Positions 57,048 to 64,000 of a stretch of 64,000 bases of DNA are shown here, one piece after another. This DNA is from Gammaproteobacteria bacterium LSUCC0057 (GTDB lineage Bacteria > Pseudomonadota > Gammaproteobacteria > Pseudomonadales > Porticoccaceae). The notes under the pieces are model-generated. The model searched no databases. It was not told the DNA's origin and saw nothing but the letters and a program-made list of their open reading frames with translations. Positions within the stretch are counted from its first letter, which is position 1, and each line of letters opens with the position of its first letter. A program made the position numbers and the translations under genes. The stretch is from assembly GCA_004535795.1 (NCBI GenBank), contig SPIA01000002.1, positions 182,736-246,735 on the forward strand, given 5' to 3'.

Positions 57048-59996
57048 TTAAATTGAATTTTTGTTATCGACCATCAGCTCACCCCAGAGCTGCTGCACAC
57101 CGCTGCGCTCGGCTTGCAGCGCACTGGCCGGCAGCTGCGCCGGTTGCCCCTGCAGCTGCAGGCGGTGGCCGGCGCTGCGGTAGGCTTTGTAAGCGTTGGT
57201 CAATACCGCGGCGCCATCGGCCGCCAACTCGCCGGCGTCCACCAAGCTCTGCAACAGACGAATATTGTCGCTCCAACGGGCCAGTGCCGGTGCCCGGTGG
57301 GCCGCTGCTAAAAGTGCGAATTGAACCATAAATTCAATGTCGACGATACCACCCGGGTCTTGCTTGAGATCAAATTGCTCGGCGCTGGCCGAGGAGCTGA
57401 GGTGTTGGCGCATCTTATCGCGCATTGCCACCACCTCGGCCAACAGCGCTTGGCGGTCGCGTGGCCGGCACAACAGCTGCTCTCGCAGCTCGGCAAAGGC
57501 CGCCGCGGTATCGCTGTCGCCGGCCACACAGCGCGCCCGCACCAGCGCCTGCTGCTCCCAAGTCCAGGCCTGCTCGCGCTGATATTTGGCAAAGCCTGCC
57601 AGCGACACCACCAACTGCCCGGAGTTGCCAGAGGGGCGCAGACGCATATCTACCTCGTAGGCGCTGCCGGCTTGTGTTTGGGTTGCCAAAATGTGAATAA
57701 CGCGCTGGCCGAGGCGGGTAAAAAAGGTGGCATTGTCGATCTGACGCTGCCCCGCTGCGGCGCGTGTGGCCAGCTGGTTGTCGCCGTTGTGAACAAACAC
57801 CAGGTCGAGATCGGAGGTGTAGCCCAGCTCAATACCGCCGAGCTTGCCGTAACCGACGGCGATAAATCCCGGCCGCCGGCCGTCGTCGCTGGCCGGCTCG
57901 CCATGGCGCTCCACCAACTGCTGCCAGGCCAGTTCAATGGCGTATTCCACCGCCACTTCGGCCAACCAGGTGAGGTAGTCGCTAACCTGCATCACCGGCA
58001 ACACCCCGGTTAAGTCGCAGGCGGCAACCCGCAACTTGTGAGCGCTGACAAAATAGCGCAACGCGTTCATCTGCTCTTCGAGATCACCGGGGGCAATACG
58101 CAGCACACTGCTGTGCAGTGCCTCGCGCAGTGCGCTGCGGTCGCACGGGGTATAGAGGGTGCCGGCGTCGAGCAGTTCATCTAACAGCATGGGGTAGCGC
58201 GCCAGCTGTTCAGCAATAAAACGACTGCCGCGGCAGAGCCGCAGCAACTGCTCGAGCGCTGCCGGGTTCTCGTTGAGTAACGCCAGGTAGGCGCTGCGGC
58301 GCAATACCGCTTCGATTAACCGCAGCAGCCGCTGCAGCGTAGTGTTGGCGTCACTGCCGGCACAGCCGTCAATAATTTTTGGCATTAGACGGTCGAGCCG
58401 CTGACGCGGTTGACGCTCTAAATTGTCGACCGCACGACTCTCGGCAAAATTGAGCAGCAGTGTCGCCGCCTGCTCGGCGCTCTGGTAGCCGCGCGCCGCC
58501 AGCGCCTGTTGCAGCGCTGCCATAAGCTCATCGCGGTCGCCGTGCAGTGGCCAACAGTCGCTGTGGTCAGACTCGGCAGCGGGCTGCGGGTCGGCAAACA
58601 GCTGGTTGAACAGCGCACTGACAACGCTGCGGTGTTGCTGTAACTGCTGTAAATAGTCCGGCCAACTGGCGCAACCGGCCAGCACCGCCACGCGCAGCTG
58701 GTCGCTGGCGTCGCTCGGCAGCTGCTGGGTCTGGCGATCGTTAAGCGCCTGAATGGCGTGCTCGCTGTGGCGCAAAAACTGGTAGCCGTGCCACAGCTGC
58801 TCGATCTCATCGGCCGGCCACAAGCCAGCGGCGACAATCTCGGTTAGCGCCACACGCAGCTGCGGTGTCTGCAGTTGCCGCTCGCGACCGCCGCGAATAA
58901 TTTGCAACGCTTGGGCGATAAACTCAACCTCGCGAATGCCACCGGCGCCGCGCTTAATGTTGTTGTCGAGCTGCTGGCGCGCCACCTCTTTGCGGATGTT
59001 GTGCTGCAAATCGCGCAGCGCATCAATAGCACCGTAATCGAGATACTTGCGGTAGACGAACGGCCGCAGCATCGCCATCAGCTCTGCAGCACTTACCTCG
59101 GGGCCGGCGATCACCCGCGCCTTAACCATCGCGTAGCGCTCCCACTCGCGGCCCTGAGTGAGGTAGTACTCTTCCATGGCGTCAAAGTTGAGTACCAGCG
59201 CGCCGCTCTGGCCATAGGGGCGCAGGCGCATGTCGACTCGGAACACAAAACCGTCCACGGTGGGGGCGTCCAACGACTTGATCAGCTTTTGCCCAAGGCG
59301 GATAAAAAAGGTCTGGTTGTCGATGCTGCGCGCCGTACTGCCGGGCAGCGGCTCGGTTTGGCCGCGCTCCGGGTAGGCGAAGATCAGGTCGATGTCTGAA
59401 GAGACATTGAGCTCATAACCGCCCAATTTGCCCATACCCAACACCACCAGCTGCTGCGGTTCGCCACTCTCCTGGCCGATCGGCCGGCCCCACTGCGCCT
59501 CGGCCAGCGGCGTCAGCAGCGCCAGTGCTTGGCGCACGCAGAGCTCAGCCAAGTGGCTCATGTCGGCGGTGGTTTCGAGCAGCGGCGCCAAACCGGCAAA
59601 ATCTCGCCAGATGATGCGCATCATGGCGCGCCGCCTAAACTGCCGCAGCCGCTCGCCGAGCTGCTGCTCGGTGGTGCACCCTTGCAGCGCCGCGGTTATT
59701 TGCGCCAGCCAATCACTGTGCTGCCAACTGCACCACAGTTCACCCGAGGCCACCTGCGCCATAAATAGCGCCGGCTGCTGGCAGGCCTGTTGAGCACAGT
59801 AGTCACTGCAACTCCAAACCCGTTGCAGCTGCTCGGCAAAGGCCGGTTGTTGGCGCTGTTGCTGCAACCACACAGCTTGGTCTGGCCGCTGGCTAAACTG
59901 CTCAAACCGGCGCTCGGCCAGCTGCGCGAGCGGCTCGGGCAGTGGCGATTCAAGCGCGGCGCGCACCGAGCTGTGCAGGGGTTGGATGGCGGTCAT
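57048..59996 (-). CDS. glnE: GlnE, glutamine synthetase adenylyltransferase/deadenylase
   Basis: 982 residues (E. coli 946). Both nucleotidyltransferase domains are visible: GMGKLGGYELNVSSDIDLIF in the N-terminal (deadenylylation) half and GYGKLGGIELGYTSDLDLVF in the C-terminal (adenylylation) half. It adjusts glutamine synthetase activity in response to PII. Full length, 16 bases before ilvE. Confidence 0.97.
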   Translation of the reverse strand: MTAIQPLHSSVRAALESPLPEPLAQLAERRFEQFSQRPDQAVWLQQQRQQPAFAEQLQRVWSCSDYCAQQACQQPALFMAQVASGELWCSWQHSDWLAQITAALQGCTTEQQLGERLRQFRRRAMMRIIWRDFAGLAPLLETTADMSHLAELCVRQALALLTPLAEAQWGRPIGQESGEPQQLVVLGMGKLGGYELNVSSDIDLIFAYPERGQTEPLPGSTARSIDNQTFFIRLGQKLIKSLDAPTVDGFVFRVDMRLRPYGQSGALVLNFDAMEEYYLTQGREWERYAMVKARVIAGPEVSAAELMAMLRPFVYRKYLDYGAIDALRDLQHNIRKEVARQQLDNNIKRGAGGIREVEFIAQALQIIRGGRERQLQTPQLRVALTEIVAAGLWPADEIEQLWHGYQFLRHSEHAIQALNDRQTQQLPSDASDQLRVAVLAGCASWPDYLQQLQQHRSVVSALFNQLFADPQPAAESDHSDCWPLHGDRDELMAALQQALAARGYQSAEQAATLLLNFAESRAVDNLERQPRQRLDRLMPKIIDGCAGSDANTTLQRLLRLIEAVLRRSAYLALLNENPAALEQLLRLCRGSRFIAEQLARYPMLLDELLDAGTLYTPCDRSALREALHSSVLRIAPGDLEEQMNALRYFVSAHKLRVAACDLTGVLPVMQVSDYLTWLAEVAVEYAIELAWQQLVERHGEPASDDGRRPGFIAVGYGKLGGIELGYTSDLDLVFVHNGDNQLATRAAAGQRQIDNATFFTRLGQRVIHILATQTQAGSAYEVDMRLRPSGNSGQLVVSLAGFAKYQREQAWTWEQQALVRARCVAGDSDTAAAFAELREQLLCRPRDRQALLAEVVAMRDKMRQHLSSSASAEQFDLKQDPGGIVDIEFMVQFALLAAAHRAPALARWSDNIRLLQSLVDAGELAADGAAVLTNAYKAYRSAGHRLQLQGQPAQLPASALQAERSGVQQLWGELMVDNKNSI

Positions 59997-60125
59997 CGCT
60001 GAGCTCTACGGGCAGTTAAAGTGTGGGTATTTTTCACCTATGCAGTATGCGCGGGCGCCGATTTGTTGGCAATTAAATGCCTCCTGCGGATGTGACAAAT
60101 CGTGTATTCACCACCACTTTACCCC

Positions 60126-60139
60126 TATAATCGGCGCCA
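60126..60139 (+). promoter_or_regulatory. argA -10 element abutting the start codon
   Basis: Consensus TATAAT (60126-60131) ends seven bases before the argA ATG (60139), where transcription should begin. No ribosome-binding site is present in CGGCGCC. This predicts a leaderless mRNA. The -35 is weak. Confidence 0.5.
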
Positions 60140-61449
60140 TGTCAGACAACGCTTACGTCACATTTTTCCGCGGCAGCTCGCCGTACATTAATGCCCACCG
60201 CCACAAAACCTTTGTGGTGAGCTTAGGCGGCGAAGCGCTGTGCAGCGAAAACTTTTACCGCACCATTCACGATCTGGCCATTTTGCACAGCCTCGGCATT
60301 CGTTTAGTACTGGTGCACGGCGCCCGCCCGCAAATTGATCAGCGCTGCTCGGTGGCCGGTATAGCGGCTGAGTTTGCCAGCCAACTGCGGGTGACCGACA
60401 GCGCCGCTATGGAGTGTGTGCGCGAGGCGGTGGGTGCGGCTCGGTTCAAAATTGAAGCGGCGTTCTCAATGGGGCTGCCCAACTCTCCGATGCATGGCGC
60501 ACAGCTGAAAGTGGTCGGCGGTAATTTTGTGGTTGCGCGGCCCGTGGGCGTGCGCGATGGCACCGATTTTCTGCACGCTGGCGACGTGCGACGGGTCGAT
60601 GCCCACGGCATTAACCAGCAACTGCAGCTCGGCGCTATTGTGCTGATCTCGCCGGTCGGTTATTCGCCCAGCGGCGAGTCGTTCAATATGAGCTACGCCG
60701 ATGTCGCCGCCCGTGTCGCCATAGCCCTCGAGGCAGAAAAGCTCATTATGCTGGCGCCGAGCGACCAACAGCTGCTCGACGAGCAGGGCCAGCTGCGCCG
60801 CTCGCTGTCGCTCGAAGAGCTGTCGCTGGCCAAAGCTGCTGCCGACCACAGCGAGCAAGCGCCGCTGTTGGCTGCCGCTTACCACGCGCTGCGCAACGGT
60901 GTGGCGCGCATCCACTGGGTCGATAGTGAGGCCGACGGCGCGCTGCTCACCGAGCTGTTCACCCGCGATGGCGCCGGCACGCTGATGGCGCGCGACAACA
61001 GCGAGATTTTTCGCGCCGCCACTATCGAAGATGTCGGCGGCATTTTGGAGCTGATCGGCCCACTGGAAGAGCAAGGGGTGTTGGTGCGTCGCTCCCGCGA
61101 GGCGCTGGAGCGCGAGATTTCGCAGTTTTCGGTCGTCGTCCACCCCGAGGGCATGCTGATTGGCTGCGCGGCACTCTACCCAGCGGGCGACGGCATCACC
61201 GCTGAATTAGCCGCAGTTGCTGTGCACCCAGAGTTTCACCGTCGCGGCATCGCCTCGCGTTTGTTGCAACTGCTCGAGCGCGACGCTCGCCAAGTAGGCC
61301 TGCAGCAGCTGTTTGTGCTCACCACACAAACGGCGCACTGGTTCCGCGAGCAGGGCTTTATTGAGGCGGCTATCGATGATCTGCCGGCCGAGAAAAAGTC
61401 GCTCTACAACTACCAGCGCAACTCTAAAATTTACCGCAAGCCGCTGTAA
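60139..61449 (+). CDS. argA: ArgA, N-acetylglutamate synthase
   Basis: 436 residues (E. coli 443). An amino-acid-kinase-like domain (about 20-280, with VVSLGGEAL and LVLVHGARPQID) followed by a GNAT acetyltransferase domain (about 295-436, with AAVAVHPEFHRRGIASRLL). It makes N-acetylglutamate, the first arginine-pathway step. MSDNAYVTFFRGSSPYINAH aligns with E. coli ArgA, supporting this start although no ribosome site precedes it. Divergent from glnE. Confidence 0.95.
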   Translation: MSDNAYVTFFRGSSPYINAHRHKTFVVSLGGEALCSENFYRTIHDLAILHSLGIRLVLVHGARPQIDQRCSVAGIAAEFASQLRVTDSAAMECVREAVGAARFKIEAAFSMGLPNSPMHGAQLKVVGGNFVVARPVGVRDGTDFLHAGDVRRVDAHGINQQLQLGAIVLISPVGYSPSGESFNMSYADVAARVAIALEAEKLIMLAPSDQQLLDEQGQLRRSLSLEELSLAKAAADHSEQAPLLAAAYHALRNGVARIHWVDSEADGALLTELFTRDGAGTLMARDNSEIFRAATIEDVGGILELIGPLEEQGVLVRRSREALEREISQFSVVVHPEGMLIGCAALYPAGDGITAELAAVAVHPEFHRRGIASRLLQLLERDARQVGLQQLFVLTTQTAHWFREQGFIEAAIDDLPAEKKSLYNYQRNSKIYRKPL

Positions 61450-61456
61450 CAGCGGC
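61440..61456 (+). other. Hairpin across the argA stop codon
   Basis: GCCGCTG-TAA-CAGCGGC: a perfect 7-bp stem whose three-base loop is the argA stop codon. No U-run follows, so it is not an ordinary terminator. It might affect termination of translation or read-through into ilvD transcription, or be a chance palindrome. Confidence 0.3.
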
Positions 61457-61490
61457 GCGGACACCACGCTTTATAGATTAGGAGGGCACT

Positions 61491-63323
61491 ATGCCACGCT
61501 ACCGTTCACACACCACCACTCAAGGGCGCAACATGGCGGGCGCACGAGCGCTGTGGCGCGCCACCGGCTTGCAAGATGACGACTTCAACAAGCCGATGAT
61601 CGCCATCGCCAACTCCTACACACAGTTTGTGCCCGGCCACGTCCACCTGAAAGATCTCGGCGACATTGTCGCCGCCAAGGTCAAAGAGGCCGGCGGTATC
61701 GCCCGCGAGTTCCACACTATTGCGGTCGATGACGGTATTGCTATGGGCCACGACGGCATGCTCTACAGCTTGCCGAGCCGCGATGTCATTGCCGACTCGG
61801 TGGAGTACATGGTCAACGCTCACTGCGCCGATGCGCTGGTCTGCATCTCCAACTGCGACAAAATCACCCCCGGCATGTTTATGGCGGCGATGCGTCTCAA
61901 CATACCGGTAGTGTTTGTCTCTGGCGGGCCGATGGAAGCGGGCAAGACCAAACTCTCCGAGCACGGCCTCGACTTAGTCGACGCCATGGTGGTCGCGGTA
62001 GACGACAACGCCAGCGACGAAGAGGTCGACGAGATCGAGCGCTCCGCCTGCCCCACCTGTGGCAGCTGCTCCGGCATGTTTACCGCCAACTCCATGAACT
62101 GCCTCACCGAGGCGTTAGGCTTGTCGCTGCCCGGCAATGGCACCGTGCTGGCCACCCACTCAGACCGCCGTGCCCTGTTCGAAAAAGCCGGCACCACCAT
62201 TGTTGAGCTGGCTAAACGCTTTTACGAGCAAGACGACTACTCAGTGCTGCCGCGCTCGATCGCAAGCTTTGAGGCGTTTGAGAACGCCATGACCCTCGAC
62301 ATCACCATGGGCGGCTCTACCAACACCATTTTGCACCTGCTCGCCGCCGCGCAAGAGGGCGGCGTCGACTTCAATATGAGCAACATCGACCAGCTTTCGC
62401 GCAAAGTGCCGCAGCTGTGCAAGGTCGCCCCCAACACCCCCGAGTACCACATTGAAGATGTGCACCGCGCCGGCGGTATTATGGGCATCATGGCCGAGCT
62501 CAATCGCGCCGGACTCATCCACAACCAGCTGCCCACGGTTTACGCCAAAACGCTCGGCGAAGCGCTCGACCACTGGGATCTGGCCAACAACCCCAGCGAA
62601 GCGGTGCGCACATTTTACAAAGCGGGCCCGGCCGGCGTGCCCTCGCAAACCGCGTTCAGCCAATCTACCCGCTGGCCCTCGCTGGATACCGACCGCGCCA
62701 AAGGCTGCATTCGCAGCCTAGAAAACGCCTACAGCCTCGAAGGTGGCTTGGCGGTACTGTACGGCAACCTCGCTACTGACGGCTGTGTGGTAAAAACCTC
62801 CGGCGTCGACGAGTCTATTTTAGTTTTCGAAGGCCCCGCATTTGTAACCGAAAGCCAAGAAGACGCGGTAGAGGCGATCCTCGGCGATAAAGTGCAACCC
62901 GGCGATGTCGTCATCGTCCGCTACGAAGGACCGCGCGGCGGCCCAGGCATGCAAGAGATGCTCTACCCCACCAGCTATATTAAATCCAAAGGGCTGGGCA
63001 AAGCTTGCGCACTGCTCACCGACGGCCGCTTTAGTGGCGGCACCTCCGGGCTCTCGATTGGCCACGCCTCCCCAGAGGCCGCCGCCGGCGGCACCATCGG
63101 GCTGGTGCGCAGTGGCGATACTATTCGCATCGATATCCCCAACCGCACTATCGACGTACTGCTCAGCGACGAAGAGCTAGCCCAGCGCCGCGCCGAGCAG
63201 GACCAACTCGGCTGGCAACCGGCCAAGCCCCGACCGCGCAAAGTCTCCGCGGCGCTGCGCGCTTTCGCTAAATTAGCCACCAGTGCCGACAAGGGTGCCG
63301 TACGCGACCTATCGCAGCTGTAA
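61491..63323 (+). CDS. ilvD: IlvD, dihydroxy-acid dehydratase
   Basis: 610 residues (E. coli 616). Fe-S enzyme of branched-chain amino acid synthesis. Cluster cysteines in [12 protein letters not shown] and [37 protein letters not shown] is family-typical. The ATG has TAGGAGGG upstream. It follows argA by 41 bases but is in an unrelated pathway. Confidence 0.97.
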   Translation: MPRYRSHTTTQGRNMAGARALWRATGLQDDDFNKPMIAIANSYTQFVPGHVHLKDLGDIVAAKVKEAGGIAREFHTIAVDDGIAMGHDGMLYSLPSRDVIADSVEYMVNAHCADALVCISNCDKITPGMFMAAMRLNIPVVFVSGGPMEAGKTKLSEHGLDLVDAMVVAVDDNASDEEVDEIERSACPTCGSCSGMFTANSMNCLTEALGLSLPGNGTVLATHSDRRALFEKAGTTIVELAKRFYEQDDYSVLPRSIASFEAFENAMTLDITMGGSTNTILHLLAAAQEGGVDFNMSNIDQLSRKVPQLCKVAPNTPEYHIEDVHRAGGIMGIMAELNRAGLIHNQLPTVYAKTLGEALDHWDLANNPSEAVRTFYKAGPAGVPSQTAFSQSTRWPSLDTDRAKGCIRSLENAYSLEGGLAVLYGNLATDGCVVKTSGVDESILVFEGPAFVTESQEDAVEAILGDKVQPGDVVIVRYEGPRGGPGMQEMLYPTSYIKSKGLGKACALLTDGRFSGGTSGLSIGHASPEAAAGGTIGLVRSGDTIRIDIPNRTIDVLLSDEELAQRRAEQDQLGWQPAKPRPRKVSAALRAFAKLATSADKGAVRDLSQL

Positions 63324-63576
63324 CAAGTTGGGGTTTATGGCTGACTATTCGTGGCCGGTAAAGCCGAGGCTGGCGAGGTGGGCTGACAGGGGCGTGAGTG
63401 TCTCTAGCAGCCCCGCGGCGCTGTGACTGTTGGCCCCTCGCCGGCTTGCGATGGCGGTGTAACCCTCTACTTCGAACTTCCGGTTATTAATGGGGGGATT
63501 ACAGTAGGCTGTTACCTGAGCTTGTCTTTTTATTGCAAGTTATGTGGCAGCCGGGAATAAATAAACAGCCTCCGGC

Positions 63577-63867
63577 CTATCCGTGTAACGCTCTAATAGC
63601 GTGACTGGGGTCAGCCTCAACAATGCGTAGCAACGCTTTGGCTGGGCCGGTCGGATGCCTCCGACCTTGCTCCCAATTTTCTAAGGTGCGCTTGCTCACG
63701 CCAATCAAGGTAGCGAAGCGCACTTGTGATAACCCGGTTTGTTCGCGGATAGCTTTCACTTGCGGCTCGGGGAACTCTGTTACCTGCGCAGCGGTTTTTT
63801 TACCTTGGACAATCTCGTCCATCTCTTGCACGCTGGCCAGTAACTCTTCGAACCTTTCATTTTTCAT
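63577..63867 (-). CDS. NadS/HigA-type antitoxin
   Basis: 96 residues with an N-terminal helical part (MKNERFEELLASVQEMDEI) and a helix-turn-helix domain (about 44-95): LSQVRFATLIGVSKRTLENW, then EQGRRHPTGPAKALLRI, the hallmark of the NadS/HigA-2 family. ATG 63867 has GAGAGGTGG upstream and overlaps the toxin stop by 11 bases. It should neutralise the toxin and repress the operon. Composition is more AT-rich than its neighbours, suggesting acquisition. Confidence 0.9.
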   Translation of the reverse strand: MKNERFEELLASVQEMDEIVQGKKTAAQVTEFPEPQVKAIREQTGLSQVRFATLIGVSKRTLENWEQGRRHPTGPAKALLRIVEADPSHAIRALHG

Positions 63868-64000
63868 CTGACCACCTCTCAACAATCGTTTTAAGCACTT
63901 TTTTCTGCCCCGGCGTTAACTCCTCTTGTTGGCTCTTCGGGTAGACATACAGCATATAAACTTGTTCATCTGCTGTCAGCCAATAGTAAATAGCCCTGAC
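63857..64000 (-). CDS. RelE/HigB-type toxin, C-terminal part
   Basis: The last 47 codons of a gene that continues past the right edge. VRAIYYWLTADEQVYMLYVY and KSQQEELTPGQKKVL match the end of HigB-2/NadT-like RelE toxins, ribosome-dependent mRNA nucleases. The toxin comes first, as in HigBA, and overlaps the antitoxin by 11 bases. The N-terminal half is outside the window. Confidence 0.87.
   Translation of the reverse strand, partial: VRAIYYWLTADEQVYMLYVYPKSQQEELTPGQKKVLKTIVERWSDEK

Noticed and set aside
63324-63576. Gene, repeat or attachment site in the gap after ilvD
   Set aside because: No frame with a ribosome site, no clear inverted or direct repeat, and no tRNA; only a weak GC-rich partial hairpin.

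Overview
The window is a gene-dense, GC-rich stretch (about 60% by eye) of a gammaproteobacterial chromosome. RapA, AceK, ArgA, GlnE, ParC/ParE, the nudF-yqiB-cpdA-parE order next to tolC, an oxyR-ahpC pair and YpeB, YheS and EttA homologues all point to Gammaproteobacteria. The Bat/MoxR locus, fused IcmF and BtuB-type transport suggest an aerobic, possibly marine, Cellvibrionales- or Pseudomonas-like organism; that finer placement is a guess. No rRNA, tRNA, CRISPR array, insertion sequence or prophage was seen.

Layout: 1-2,826 is a minus-strand glyA-NUDIX-nrdR-ribD operon (ribD runs off the left edge). 2,988-10,739 is a tightly overlapping minus-strand moxR-DUF58-DUF4381-batA-batBC-batD-rlmD operon. 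10,805-15,176 holds a fused B12-dependent acyl-CoA mutase (icmF) divergent from a FadR-type regulator, with a large nested palindrome between them. 15,185-18,602 holds a methyltransferase-like gene, a bactofilin, an ABC-F ATPase (YheS type) and a YpeB-like small protein. 18,705-28,311 holds an M6 metalloprotease lipoprotein, an EF-hand protein, rapA, ettA, a hotdog thioesterase and two genes of unknown role. 28,407-36,674 holds a sigma-54 type amtB, a riboswitch-controlled cobalamin uptake operon (btuB-cobO-btuCDF) and nhaA.

36,769-41,774 holds radA, a LexA-box intergenic region, a DnaT-like gene with three DNA-binding repeats, an overlapping phage-P-like gene and aceK. 41,793-46,110 is a peroxide-stress block: ahpF and ahpC, divergent oxyR, a previously unannotated 41-residue three-cysteine protein with an OxyR-like site, and an mscS channel. 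46,148-53,900 holds parC, parE, cpdA, yqiB, nudF and tolC. 53,897-63,323 holds waaA, an ELM1-like gene, ilvE, glnE, argA (apparently leaderless) and ilvD. A HigB/NadS-type toxin-antitoxin pair is cut by the right edge.

Links between regions: the B12 uptake operon can feed the B12-dependent IcmF. OxyR probably controls ahpC and the small protein. The DnaT/P pair is a candidate SOS-linked replication restart module. The best candidates for undescribed biology are the OxyR-linked small protein, the LexA-linked tri-DnaT/P module and the BatB-BatC fusion with a degenerate metal site.
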